Below are positions 1-12,300 of a stretch of DNA of 64,000 nt, in pieces. A program made the position numbers and the translations under genes. Numbering within the stretch: the stretch's first letter is position 1; each line of letters opens with the position of its first letter. Location of the stretch: the NCBI GenBank assembly GCA_900095095.1, contig FMBT01000434.1:44734-108733 (forward strand), given 5' to 3'. Origin of the DNA: Fragilariopsis cylindrus CCMP1102. Its lineage: Eukaryota > Bacillariophyta > Bacillariophyceae > Bacillariales > Bacillariaceae. The notes below the pieces were generated by a model, which ran no database searches, had not been told where the DNA came from, and worked only from the letters and a program-made list of their open reading frames with translations.

Positions 1-271
1 TAGTTAAGCCACACAAACCATAAATCATCAGTACCATAACATTTTTGATGATGCCCTTCTGGGGTGCCGTAATGCCGTGAGTGTGACCAAGAGGCCGACC
101 GTGATCCCAGCGATTTGGAATCGATTGGAAGGAAGAAAAATAACCAGTGCATGAATGCATCATACGGTTAAAGTTAGAAAAATTAGTCAATAGTAATATT
201 GAATAGTGTACGGTAATTAACATATATATATTGAACTAGCGATTAGATTCTATTTCTACATTATTTATTGA
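1..271. other. AT-rich non-coding flank
   Basis: No credible ORF, RNA gene or repeat is visible here. It is the 3' flank of the minus-strand gene that ends at 272. Confidence 0.6.
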
Positions 272-2756
272 TTAGCTTTTCTTTTTCTTTTTTCCCATTC
301 TCTCATGCTCCATTTCGACCTTTTTCAGTATTCCTAAAGGATCCTTTTGATTCTGTTTGAATCTTAATAAATTTGTCATATACGGTCGTATCATCCCCTC
401 AGTCATATCGGCAGTACCACCATCATTTCGAACATGAACCATAGGAGAAGTGGGATATGTCCTTCTTGGATGTTTTCGTAAAGCCTTTGATCTTTCTTTG
501 ATCATTTTAACTAATGGAAATTCGATATAAGGATATTGACTCATCGAAACAATCTCGCAATCGTATGGCAAGGTTGCATTTTTAGCATCCTGTTGTTCCT
601 TCAACATCGCCATTAAGAGATATTGATCCTTCCCAATCTTCTTAGTCTTTTCGGCGTCAAATTTTGTCCGCCATAAATCCAAACAAGGAGGAGATAAGGA
701 TCGATCTAATACCATCTGCCCACCTTGGATTTGCCATTTGTTGGAATTTCCTTTAAACATAAACATTCTACCACGTGGCACAGCTACAGGCAAGCTATTT
801 ACGACGATAGTGTCATTTTTCGCGTACTGAGGGCCGATTCTATATGTTTCTTCTAGACCATGAAAAGCTGGCCACATCGAACTACCAAAGACGATGTCAA
901 CATCGAGATAATAGACGAGTTCCACAGCGTCTAAACGAGAATCTTTCCCTACATATTCTATCACTAGAGTTTTGAATCGTTTATATATCATGTTGGAAGT
1001 TTTGTAGTGAGTTTTAATATGCTCCCTTTCCGGTTCCATAATAATAACGTTGTCCGCCCAATTGGAAATATCAGAATAACGATCGGGAGGAGCATCGGTA
1101 ATTACAACGATCCAACCAGGATATTTTCCTGCGTTTCGTGCGGAATAGACAAACCTTTCGACGGTTTTAGTTTCAGCGGCTATTTCTCCCATACTAATAA
1201 CAACGAAAGCTCTTCCGATATCGTCTACGTAGTCTAACTCTTTCATCTTCGCTCCCACCTCTGCCCTGCTTAGGGTTGCCATTTGGTCGACAATTACTAC
1301 TTCATTGTTCGTGTCGCCATCGCCGTCGTCATCATTACCATCATTCTTGGTCACACCAACTATACCGATAGATGAGGTGGGCGAATTCTCCTCCTGTTGA
1401 TTGTCTGGTTGTAGCTCGATAATAGTGGATTGGTCTTCCTTTGAAATGGAAACTTCTTTTTCTACTAATTTTTGCTTTTTCTTTCCTTTATCTCTTTGAC
1501 CTTCATCGAGGTACGTCTTTGTTGTGATTCCTAACACATCTTCTTGACCGCGTTCGAATCGCATTACAAATCGAAGATATGCCTCTAAATCCTCCGGCGA
1601 TAACTTTTTAAGATCCCCGCCTGTATTCTTGATGTGGTTTAAGACGGGAATTGAGTCATATGACTTGTTATCGTTATTAGTCGTATGATCCTCGTTCTTT
1701 ATAGGCCGATCAGCAATTTCTTTCATATACGTTCGAGAAGGGAAGATAATATGCCGTTCTTCTTGTGGCATGATAACGATTTCACACTTCAACAAAGAAT
1801 TGTCCTTTGTTTTGGCGGCTTTTTTCTGATCATCGAGCATTTGCATCAAAAGTACCTGGTCAATCGTCGTTGTCTCAGGATCCATCAAGGAACGGAATCG
1901 TTCCAAACACGGTTGGGACGTCGTTCGGTCTAAGATCATTTGTCCACCCTGGATCTTTGTTTGTTTGTAATTTCCTTCAAACATCCACATCTTTGCTGCA
2001 ACAGAAGATTGGTTGTTGTTTTCATTGCTATTATTGTTATTGTTAATCGCAGAAGAACCGATTTCATACCTTCGTTCCAAATCATGAAATAGTGGCCAGA
2101 CTGAATTTCCAAATACGATATCTACATCAAGATAATAAACTAATTCGATGTCGTCTAACCTTGAATCTTTTGATAAATATTGCAAGACGTAAGTTTTGAA
2201 TTGTTTATATACCATAGCAGGTCCCTTCGCATAATGCCGTATGTAATGTTCTTCATCCGGACGCACTGTCGTGAATTTGTTGTTACCAGTCCAATCTAAT
2301 AGTTCCTTGTATCGATCGTCTGGAGCATCAGATATTAGTACAATCCAACCAGGAAATCTTCCAACATTCCTAGCAGACCAAACAAAACGTTCAACATAAT
2401 TGGAATTGATAGCACTTTCTCCCAAGCATAGGATGACCAAGGCTCGTTGTTTGTTGTCCACTTTGTCAGAATCGTTATAATTACTACTTTCACTGCTCTT
2501 AATCATGCTGTTGCTTGCCTTGACTTTGTCTGGACTACTGTTAATATTGTTGATGTTGACGAATGGCTCGTCCATTATCGTTGGGACGATTGACATCTCC
2601 CTCGTTGTCGAATTGTTCGCCAACAAGGTTTGTTTCAAGTAAGTTGACATCACCGTTAGTTGCTGAAGGACACATAACACTATTATTATCAAAAATATCC
2701 TTCGGATGGTATCTGGTGTATTTGATTTTGTTTTTGGCGTAACTATTGATGGCAAC

Positions 2757-2791
<35 letters not shown>

Positions 2792-2812
2792 CATGAAAGA
2801 CCACATTTTCAT
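272..2812 (-). CDS. Type II membrane protein with two tandem glycosyltransferase-like domains
   Basis: 846 residues. A short Ser-rich N-terminus (coded by a TCA/GAT microsatellite near 2757-2792) precedes one hydrophobic segment at about residues 39-56 (RRIFLIIIVLCVLQQL), as in a type II Golgi or ER protein. Two homologous domains follow, at about 122-420 and 533-840. Each opens with a hydrophobic strand (RALVILCLGE; RAFVVISMGE), then a conserved ERFV-SARN-PGWIV block, then YYLDVDIVFG (about residues 229 and 636). The DVD resembles the metal-binding DxD of nucleotide-sugar transferases, and a QGGQM-LDR block follows in both copies. The domains are joined by an acidic, Lys-rich low-complexity linker. 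This looks like an internal duplication of a glycosyltransferase-type fold, and both copies keep the acidic motif. Donor and acceptor are unknown. The glycosyltransferase assignment rests on the motif and topology, not on a named family. Confidence 0.75.
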
Positions 2813-3506
2813 TTTACAACGATCGATGTATGTAGCCTAGTTGTTGTGCTACCAGTCCGAATTTAAACTTGACATATGTTATGTTGTCTTCTAATTTCTG
2901 CCTAATATAGATGTCCGGTGTTGATGTCACTTCCTTCCTTCTCGTTGTTTCCTTGTCTGCTCGATGCGAGAAGTAAAGAGGCCTTTTCTTTCGAAGATTT
3001 ATATAGAATTAAAATCTTTTTCCGTTGTTTTTTTGTGTGTGTGTGTGAGATACCACATGGGCAATAATAATTTTGTCGTTATTTTTATATCGCCTGGTGC
3101 GCTGCGAGCAACAGTAGCCTCATTATTTATTTATTTAGTGAAGCAAGCGTGCAAAACGTTACTATGATGATACTCTGTATACGTACTATCTATATCTATG
3201 TTCCAGTCTGGCCAGATATACGATTTACTTCGAGGCGCCATCAATCAAAAAGTAATATTTCTTTTTCATCGATCGATCCATCCATCACAAACCATAAACA
3301 TAGCGTACTACCGCACTGGCATCGATAGTAGCAAATCTTGACAGCTCATCCTACAGTACCTTAACTTTACGACAGGAGTACTGCATTGTCGAACATAATT
3401 TATCCTCAGACCTAATTAACTTACTTGGTGCGCCGCTGATCTTCGATTCTAATCCCATTCACATTCACACCCACTTCATACATCGTACAGTACTAGTACC
3501 ATTATT
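2813..3506. other. Divergent intergenic region
   Basis: This is the shared upstream region of the divergent genes at 272-2812 (-) and 3507-4565 (+). It is AT-rich with a short GT run near 3037-3050. ORFs here have no protein-like character, and I see no recognisable promoter element. Confidence 0.5.
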
Positions 3507-4565
3507 ATGTTGAGACAACGAGCATCGTATTATGGTTCCTATCTGGTAGCGTTGGCCTGCTATTCTACTAGCGCATACGCATTTAATTTATGTCACAACA
3601 ATCATGAAAGAACGCAGCAGCAGCAGAGCAATTTCTTTTTCCGAAACGACAACAATGATAACAAGTACTATAAATCGCGACTCTTCGCCTCCGCCGCCGA
3701 TAGTAGTAGTAGTAGTAATAGTGATAACAACGATGATATCAATAATACTGATGAAGAGAAATCAGCATCAACAACAATAAGAAATTCTGCATTTATACGA
3801 AATGAATTTTCACGTATTATAAATATTGATCGAATATTTTCAAACCGTAGAAGAGCATTGAATCAATCCCAACGTGATCATGTTGTTACTGTAAAAGCGG
3901 ATGAAAAGGAAAGGACAGCATTAGCAGAACGATTTGATTTAAAGGGAATAACTAAATTAACTGCCGAATTAAATTTCCGTCCAGCACAAGATGGATTAGC
4001 AGAATTAGGGTATGGTGGTAGTTTCCCGGTTGAGGCTGAGGGGATGATTGAGGCACAGTTAACACAAACATGTGTCCGTACAAATGAAGAATTTGAAGTG
4101 GATGTAGAAATTCCTGTGTATGCTATTATACGACCAGTTGAAAGTAATTATGAGAAATTGAATGGTGGTATTAGTACACAAACAGAACAAAAACAAGTAG
4201 AGGAGGAGGAGGTAGCAGAAAGTAACACTAAAGGTAAAAAGAAGAACAAGAAAAATAAAAAGAAGAAAGATAACTCGTTTCATGAAAATAAAAAGGTATA
4301 CAATTTGGATGATATATTTGATTTACAAACGGCATTACAAGAAGCAGATTCATTCAGTAGTGGTGGTGGTAGTGGTAATAGTGGCAGTGGTGGTAGTGAC
4401 GACGAAGATGGTGCCGCAGATGTTGTTGAAGATGAAGGTATTTATTCCTTATCATCAGATCAATTAGATGTTGGAGAATTAATCGCACAAACATTTTGGT
4501 TAGAACTAGACTGGTACCCAAAAAAGCCAGGAACTGATCCAATGGAATTTGAAATATCAGGTTGA
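3507..4565 (+). CDS. Plastid-targeted YceD/DUF177-family protein
   Basis: 352 residues. The N-terminus is a signal peptide (YLVALACYSTS) followed by SAYAFN, an ASAFAP-like motif with the aromatic residue needed for import into complex diatom plastids, then a Ser/Asn-rich transit region with RLFASAAD. The conserved region resembles DUF177: a strand with GMIEAQLTQTCVRTNEEFEV at about residues 181-200, and near the C-terminus DVGELIAQTFWLELDWYPK. Bacterial YceD contributes to 23S rRNA accumulation and chloroplast relatives to plastid rRNA processing, so a role in plastid 50S biogenesis is likely by family. Family members often have a Cys pair in the CxRC block; here the second Cys is Thr (CVRT). 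A Lys-rich tract (KGKKKNKKNKKKK) and a Gly/Ser tract are inserted between the conserved blocks, making it longer than bacterial YceD (about 170 residues). The start is the first ATG giving a complete bipartite leader. Confidence 0.82.
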   Translation: MLRQRASYYGSYLVALACYSTSAYAFNLCHNNHERTQQQQSNFFFRNDNNDNKYYKSRLFASAADSSSSSNSDNNDDINNTDEEKSASTTIRNSAFIRNEFSRIINIDRIFSNRRRALNQSQRDHVVTVKADEKERTALAERFDLKGITKLTAELNFRPAQDGLAELGYGGSFPVEAEGMIEAQLTQTCVRTNEEFEVDVEIPVYAIIRPVESNYEKLNGGISTQTEQKQVEEEEVAESNTKGKKKNKKNKKKKDNSFHENKKVYNLDDIFDLQTALQEADSFSSGGGSGNSGSGGSDDEDGAADVVEDEGIYSLSSDQLDVGELIAQTFWLELDWYPKKPGTDPMEFEISG

Positions 4566-6199
4566 AAAGATGAAGTTCATGAAATGTGTCTCTCACAAGA
4601 GCATATAATATAAAGACGACAAATAGTAAGAACATAAATAAGAAATAATAGCGAACTGGACTAAATAGGTATGTTGTAGCGCAGCGGCATACACAGAGAA
4701 AGATGGTGTGTATAGTTTTTATTGTTTTTTTGAAAATGGAACTACTTCTCGAAGAAAGTATACATAATATCATAATATTATACAGGCTCTGCGATAATTG
4801 CAGAACAACAATGTTAGTCCCAAAAAACCCTTCTTTTCTGGCTCTAATAGTTAGTCTACTCTATGTAATATTGCAGTGTAGATCCATACAGTATCGCATA
4901 GAATAAGAATCTGACAGTGGTACATTTGTGCTGCTGAATCAAACTGTATCATAATCAAAAATCAATCAATACGTATACACCACATCTGATCTGGTACCCA
5001 CACCATACCATACTGCTTCTCTTCATTGTCTCTATCCTCTTATCATATTTTTAAAGTCGTTCACATATTATTCTTGGTATCTTCATATACTTACTTCAAG
5101 TAGCATGTATAAAGTCCCAATCAGATAGTATAATTGGAGCTTAATATGCATAGGGTGGATACCTGGACAGGACTTTGGGGTGCTAGGCATGTGTTCTTCA
5201 CACTGGAAGGTGGTAAAGGGTGTGGTGCAGCCTAGGACATGGGGAAATGACCTAGTATACACAAAAGAGATGAATTGTCCCAAAGTAAGCACATAGGATT
5301 GACCATATACACCAAAGGGAATATAAGCTTGGTGAGCTATGGGCAGGACCATGCTGATGTGGGCGCTAAAGGAGAAAAACCTGTTTGGAGGCCTGAATGA
5401 TCCCTTTGGGGGCTTAGTACACCCTGACACCTTCCTAACCTCCCTACAGCCCTAAGCAATGGTTGGACCTTGTACCCATAGGTATCATGCTGAGCTCCAT
5501 ATAATCTTTCAAGGTTATTTGGTCTGTATTGATGGTGCATCATGGCCTTGATTAAACGCGCACTTGGCACTTAGAGAAGTTGAATATATGTATGGTTACC
5601 TAAAGCAATGATAGAATCCAAAACTTTTATGAGTCAGTTTAATGCCTAGCTATTTTATTTGGGACTCAGCATACCTGGTATGGGCGCTGTAGCATCTCAA
5701 ATATCTTTGCAACGTGTGCATTTTGGGTTGTTTTATGTCTATTTTATTGTTCTCCACCCCACCACACCACCAATATGGCAATGTTTCAAGTATTGTTGGT
5801 GTATTTTGACCTTTTGTATGTAATATGGAAGGTATCTGGGTGTTCAAAGCATGGTCCAATTCCTTTTTTTGATGTTGTGGCAGCCTATTTCTGAATGATA
5901 CTTTTGGGCATGGGAATATGACATGTTGGCCAAAATGCAATGTTTGTGTTCTGGAGGCAAGAATAACAAGGTAAGTTTGAGGGATCACAACCCTTGGTTC
6001 ATCCCCTATGGGTGTGAGATGGATGACTGGGTTGGATTTTGGTGCACCATGCTGGTTCTAGAACCTAAGTAGAACTTATTCATAATCCTATTATTCACAG
6101 TTGTTTAATATTCCAATAACCAAACTCCAATGGAGAATTTGTGAGATAGAAATGGTACCAATCAGAATTACTTTAGTCAGGTGATGAGGAACCACCAGG
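4566..6199. other. Gene-free region of changed base composition
   Basis: No supported gene. From about 5080 the sequence becomes richer in G and T with long runs of TGG and CC. ORFs of 77-115 codons on the minus strand lack conserved character. It may be old repeat DNA next to the satellite that starts near 6200. A CACCCCACCACACCACC tract lies at about 5755. Confidence 0.45.
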
Positions 6200-8195
6200 G
6201 ATGGTAGAAGGGAAACACAATGTTCTAGTACACTATATTATAGATGTTAGTGCACCCTACCATCTGGTGTTGTCCTCTGCAACTGTTTCAAATGAGATAG
6301 TTTGTTGTCCATTATTTCTTATCGAAAATCATGTTGTTTGTGTGCCTGCCATAACAGTGGAACAAATTCAATTCCGCAACCATAGGGAGGTAAAAGTTGT
6401 AGGAGGCACATATAATGATCTAGTACACTATGTGGATGCTTGTTCACCTGACCCATCTGGTGTTGTTGACTGCAACCCTTTCAAATGAGATATTTTTTCT
6501 GATCAAAAATCATGCTGTTGTTTTTGTGCCTGCCACAACATTTATTCCGCAACCACAGCAACAGAAAAGTTGTAGGAGGCACACAAAATGTTCTAGTACA
6601 CTTTTTGGATATTAGTGCACCCAACCTATTTGGTGTTATCCTCTGCAACCCTTTCAAATGAAACATTTTGTGGCTCATTTCTGATCAAAAATTATGTTTT
6701 GGGTGCAAGCAACAACAGTGAAACAAAATTTTTATTCCTTAGCCACAGTCCTAACACAGAAGTGGTAGGCGGTAGACACAATGTTCTAGTACACTATGCT
6801 ATGCGAATATTTGTGCATCTGACCTGTCTGGTGTTGTCCTACCGAACCCTTTTATATGAGATATTTTGTGGATCATTTTGATCAAAAATCTTGTTATTAT
6901 TATTATTATTTGTGTGCCTGCCATAGAAGCGAAATGAATTTTATTCCTCATCCACATGAACAGAAAAGTTTTAGGAGACACACACAATGTTCTAGTACAC
7001 AATGTAGATGTTAGTGCACCCAACCTATTTAGTGTTGTCCTCTGCAATACTTTCAAATGAGATATTCTGAGGTTCATTTCTGATGAAAAATCTTGTTATT
7101 TTTGTGTGCCTGTCATAAAAGCGAAATGAATTTAATTCCTTAACCACAGAAGCAGAAAAGTTGTAGGAGGCACACACAATGTTCTGGTACACTATGTGGA
7201 TGTTAGTGCACCCAACCTATCAGGTCTTGTCCCCTGCAATACTTTCAAATGAGACATTTTGTGTTCATTTCTGATCAAAAATCTTGCTATTTGTGTGCCT
7301 GTCATAAAAGCGAAATGAATTTAATTCCTCAACCACAGAAGCAGAAAAGTTGTAGGAGGCACACACAATGTTCTGGTACACTATGTGGATGTTAGTGCAC
7401 CCAACCTATCAGGTCTTGTCCCCTGCAATACTTTCAAATAAGACATTTTGTGTTCATTTCTGATCAAAAATCTTGCTATTTGTGTGCCTGTCATAAAAGC
7501 GAAATGAATTTAATTCCTCAACCACAGAAGCAGAAAAGTTGTAGGAGGCACACACAATGTTCTGGTACACTATGTGGATGTTAGTGCACCCAACCTATCA
7601 GGTCTTGTCCCCTGCAATACTTTCAAATGAGACATTTTGTGTTCATTTCTGATCAAAAATCTTGCTATTTGTGTGCCTGTCATAAAAGCGAAATGAATTT
7701 AATTCCTCAACCACAGAAGCAGAAAAGTTGTAGGAGGCACACACAATGTTCTGGTACACTATGTGGATGTTAGTGCACCCAACCTATCAGGTCTTGTCCC
7801 CTGCAATACTTTCAAATGAGACATTTTGTGTTCATTTCTGATCAAAAATCTTGCTATTTGTGTGCCTGTCATAAAAGCGAAATGAATTTAATTCCTCAAC
7901 CACAGAAGCAGAAAAGTTGTAGGAGGCACACACAATGTTCTGGTACACTATGTGGATGTTAGTGCACCCAACCTATCAGGTCTTATCCCCTGCAATACTT
8001 TCAAATGAGACATTTTGTGTTCATTTCTGATCAAAAATCTTGCTATTTGTGTGCCTGCCACAAAAGTGAGATGCATTTAATGCCTCAACCACAATAATAG
8101 AAAAGTTGTAGGAGGCAAACACAATATTCTAGTACACTCTGTAGATGTTAGCGCACCCGGCCTATTTGGTGCTGTTCTCTGCAACTCTTTCAAAT
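6200..8195. repeat. Tandem satellite, 189-bp period, about 11 monomers
   Basis: The marker GTTCTGGTACAC (diverged copies: GTTCTAGTACAC) recurs at 7181, 7370, 7559, 7748 and 7937, always exactly 189 bp apart, and again in diverged form at 8126. These central copies are almost identical. Upstream copies start near 6222, 6417, 6590, 6783 and 6989, with spacings of 173-206 bp and clear sequence drift. Homogeneous centre and degenerate edges are the usual picture of a satellite evolving by unequal exchange. Each monomer contains TTGTAGGAGGCACACACAAT and TTTCTGATCAAAAATCTTG blocks. Short ORFs inside are by-products of the repeat. Inverted relatives lie at about 57585-58125. Confidence 0.95.
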
Positions 8196-9381
8196 AGTAC
8201 TTGTGTACTGTAGTACATAATCAATATTTTTGTAAGAAATATTTTGTCCAAATACATTTTTCTGTCCCCAAATACATTTTATTTTTTGGTTACACTTTTA
8301 CCAGTACAGTACTGTAGGGATTAAAAAAATAGTTAATTAAAAACACTAGTTCTCACGAAATCCCCCAAATAGAAAAGTTAATGTGTGTTGCCTGTAAAAG
8401 TTAGTGCAATAGGTTCGCGTATCGAAGAATGTTACTTAATGTCATTGTACAAGAAGTTCGGCGTTTTTATATTCAATTATGGCAATTCAGAAAAAAAAAT
8501 CGCGTTACTATAAGTAAAGACAATTATACTTTTTATTTTTATGGTTTAATCAATTGTTTTTTGTACCGGCATATTATGAAAGACTTAAATTTTTATATGT
8601 TGTACCACGTCAACATTGCTTCATCGCGTGTATTGAAGCAAGAAAAAATATTGTCATTCCCGTTAGTGTCGTTTGTACGGCACACTCAATAAGCGAACTC
8701 CTATTGATTTATAATTGCAATACTGTACCTGGTAGCGTCAACACGCTACCAAAGTACTCTTTTTTTAAAGAATTATTAATTAAATACGCAGAAAAAGTTA
8801 GTCGCACACATGGCGATCATCATTGTACTACTAACACACTACAGTACACTACCTGTGGTGTAGTCGACTTACTTCGCTCTAATGTACAGTACTGTATTTC
8901 CTGCATTACTTAAATTTATCATTCGTCTACAGTACTTCAAGTAGTAGTATCAATAAAAGAGACCAGGCCAAGTAACGTACGTACTGTACTGTAATCTACG
9001 ACTACTAGAAGAGCAAAGAGCGAATAAGAAGGTTTCAATAAAAAATCAAATACATTTTTAGTACTGTAGTTTTGAGAACCCTCTCACGAGTTCTCACGAG
9101 TAGTGACTCACGATTAGAAGCAAGAGCAAGGTTACGTGCAGTACAGTAGTTCGCTTAGCTTTTTGTCATCTTCGTTGGTACCGTACTACTAGTAGTTAAA
9201 GCCAAGAAAGTAAGAAAGAAAGAAAGAAAGCAATCAGGAGTAGACAAACGTATCACCCGTCCTCAGTTCAAAGAACAGTAAAAAGGCAGCGTACAAGTAG
9301 TAACAAACAAAGAAAGCAAGTTAGTATTAGAAATCTCGACAAAAATCGAAAAAGAAGAAGAAAGAAAATAAATAAATAATC
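8196..9381. other. Intergenic region upstream of the HSF/zinc-finger regulator
   Basis: AT-rich with many short copies of GTACTGTA/TACAGTAC-like sequence (for example about 8305-8315, 8884-8896 and 8982-8992) and an AAAG microsatellite near 9209-9231. Two overlapping plus-strand ORFs (8429-8692, 8554-8913) have no recognisable domain and are not called. It probably holds the promoter and 5' leader of the gene starting at 9382. Confidence 0.45.
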
Positions 9382-12300
9382 ATGGCATCAGGGATAGGAA
9401 TAGGTGAACTTGTTTGGGTAACACAAGGTAAAACAGATCATATGGCAATGTATATCGGTGATATACGTAAACCTGATTCAGATGATGATGACGATTCTGA
9501 TTCAGATAGTGATGAAGAGGAGGATGAAGAATATGTCTCCATTAAATGGACCACTACCAATATGATTGAGTATGTACCCTATTCCAGTGTACGATTAGCA
9601 ATGAATGGTCAACGTCGACGTCGAATTGTTCCGAATCATTATATGGCGGTTCCTGCTCCACCAGCAAGAGCACCACAGCCACCACCACCACCTACTACAA
9701 ATAATAATAATAATTCAAATTCAAAGTCAAATACAACTGAGGCATCAGCAGCAGCAGCAGCAACAGCAACATCTGCAGGTGGCAAAAAAGTGTTTTTAAC
9801 AGATAAAAGTAGTAGCAGTATTGATAAACAAACTGTGAGTGACAAGAACGGCAATAACGGCACTCTAAAAAAATCAGCAGCAACAGCAATTCCCGATATG
9901 GGAAAATGTCGGTTCTGTAATGAAATGTTCAGTAAATATGGTATTAAAAGACACGAAACGACCTGTATGCGTCGTGTCCAAGCAGCAGCAGCAGCAGCAG
10001 CAGCAACCGCCACAACGACAAATAAAAATAAAAATACTAATACTAATAAACTAAAAGTAAAAGGAAAAAAGAGAAGTAATACTTTTGCTTCTTCTACTAC
10101 TTCTGCTTCTTCCGATGACGACGACGACGAATTAGATAATAATGATAATGATGAGGATAATCCTTTTGAAGGATACAATGATCCGACTATAAAAATTGGT
10201 CGACATTATTTATGGGAATGGGAGAATAGTTCGGATTCGCATACCTACCGACAAAAACTGGCATCGCAAAAACATGCGTCAGCAGCAGCAGCAACAACAA
10301 CAAGTACTACTAATACTAAAACTGATAAGAAAAAATTAGTACCCAGGAATTATTTGGTCTATAATAAAAATAATCATAAATCCACTAATAATGTTCTAGC
10401 ATCTATTCATACTGATGTTCGTACACCACGATCATGGGAGGAAGGATATGGGATGATGATACAATTTTATAACAATTGTGGTCATTGTAATATCTCTACT
10501 AATCATCCGATACTAGGAAAATTTATTCGAGATATACGATCAGAACATAAAAAATATTGTAAATTCCGTTCCAAGAAAAAAAAAATCCTAAACAATACAA
10601 AAATCAAGTTTATCGTTTATGTACCGCCATTAATCGGAATTGTCGAAGATTAGAATCGGGATATAATGATATGACACGTGTGGATTGGAGAAAAGTATCT
10701 AAATTAAATAGTCTTGGTTTTATTTTTAGACCAACCACCACAACAAAAACAAAAGTCGATAGTGAGAATAATGAGAATGAGAATGAGAATAAAGATAGTT
10801 ATGAAGTTGAAAATGAAGATGATTCTATCCATTCCGAGTTATTGGACGATGACGACGATGAGGAGGAGGAGGAGGAGGATAATCACGATATGTTAAAGTT
10901 AGATTCGGATGAATCAGTTGATTATAAAAGTGGTGATGATTCGGATTCGGATTCGGAGGATACCGACGACGACGACGACGATGATGATGATGATGGTAGC
11001 AATAACTCCATCAATAAGAACAACAATAACCAAGGTGGTTTGAGTGCATACGAAAAGTTACGTTTGAATAAAATCAAACGCAATGAGGATAAATTGAAAG
11101 AACTCGGTTTGTACAAGTTTGCAGCCGACACAAAGAATGATGCCAAAGGGAAGAAGAAGAAGAACAACAAAGCACAGCAGGTACTGCTGACAAAGAAGAA
11201 AGAGCTTGGCAATGATGATAATGGGAATGAGGAGTCAAAAATGGGGGAAAATGAGAATGATTTGAAATATAAGTCAAAAATGGGGGAAAAAAAAGAGCAT
11301 GATTTGAAATATAGAAAAGGGTCGAGGTTCTTTAATAATAAGATGATACGTCGAGACTTAAATTTAATATTACAACCACCACCAATAACAACAAACAACG
11401 ATGATGATGATAATGATAATGAATTTGTTTATGATGAATACTTAACGGTATCATCATTAGATGAAATTGATTTAACCGATAGTTGTAATTCGAACAAAAA
11501 AAGGAATGATAATGGTGAATTGACATTCCCTATACAACTATGCCGATTATTAAATTCATCAAAACAATTAGGTATTGATAAAATTGTTTCATGGAGTTCC
11601 GATGGGAATAGTTTTCATGTATATAGTGAATCAGATTTTGTGACACAGATATTAAAGAAAACAACTCTTATGACTAAAATGGTATCAATATTGAATGCAT
11701 TTGGACAATTTAATATCATATCACCAATTCTTGGTAAAAATTGTCGTACTTTTCAACATAGATCTATTGAGGAAGCAAAATCTTCAGATGATCCCACCAA
11801 ACGATTATTTTATCGTGGTGTTTCAGTTGACGTACTAAGAAAAATTAAAAGTAGACGAGAAGAACGTGGAGTTGATAATGGTAGTATTGGTAGTGGTGGT
11901 GGTGGTGGTGGTGGTATTGATAGTGGTCGTTCGCAATTCAACAGGCAACCCATTAAGAAACGTAAATATGCAGACCACCACCTTGTAGCTTCTCCTGTCG
12001 TTTGGAAAGATGACGAGTGTGATTCTACTTCTCTAAAGGATGGTTCTCCTGCTAATGCTGGTGATCGGAAAAGAAGTAGTTCGGGACGACGAATTCTTAC
12101 CATTGATCGATTGAGCTTAGGCGATGGTAGTAGTATTGATCGTGGTGGGGACGATAAGAAGAACAACATCAAAAATAATAAGAATATAATGGCATCTAAC
12201 AGCTACCAATACCATCCTGAACAAGGTAATGGGATGTCCCGAAGTACGGAAAGAAGACTACGTCAAACCAGCGATGGTTGCCTTCATCCGAAGGGTGGTA

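Noticed and set aside
4354-4773. 139-codon minus-strand ORF rich in His and Tyr
   Set aside because: Antisense of the Gly/Ser and Asp tracts of the YceD-like gene.
6201-7077. Several ORFs of 61-95 codons on both strands
   Set aside because: All lie inside the 189-bp satellite and repeat with it.
6200-8195. Regular repeats considered as a CRISPR array
   Set aside because: Monomers are contiguous and 189 bp long, with no short repeat and unique spacer pattern; the genome is eukaryotic.
8429-8913. Two overlapping plus-strand ORFs
   Set aside because: No domain, leader or codon signal; sequence has the same texture as non-coding flank.
9639-10178. 179-codon minus-strand ORF opposite the zinc-finger region
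   Set aside because: Shadow of GAT, CAG and GCA repeats in the real plus-strand gene; no motif.
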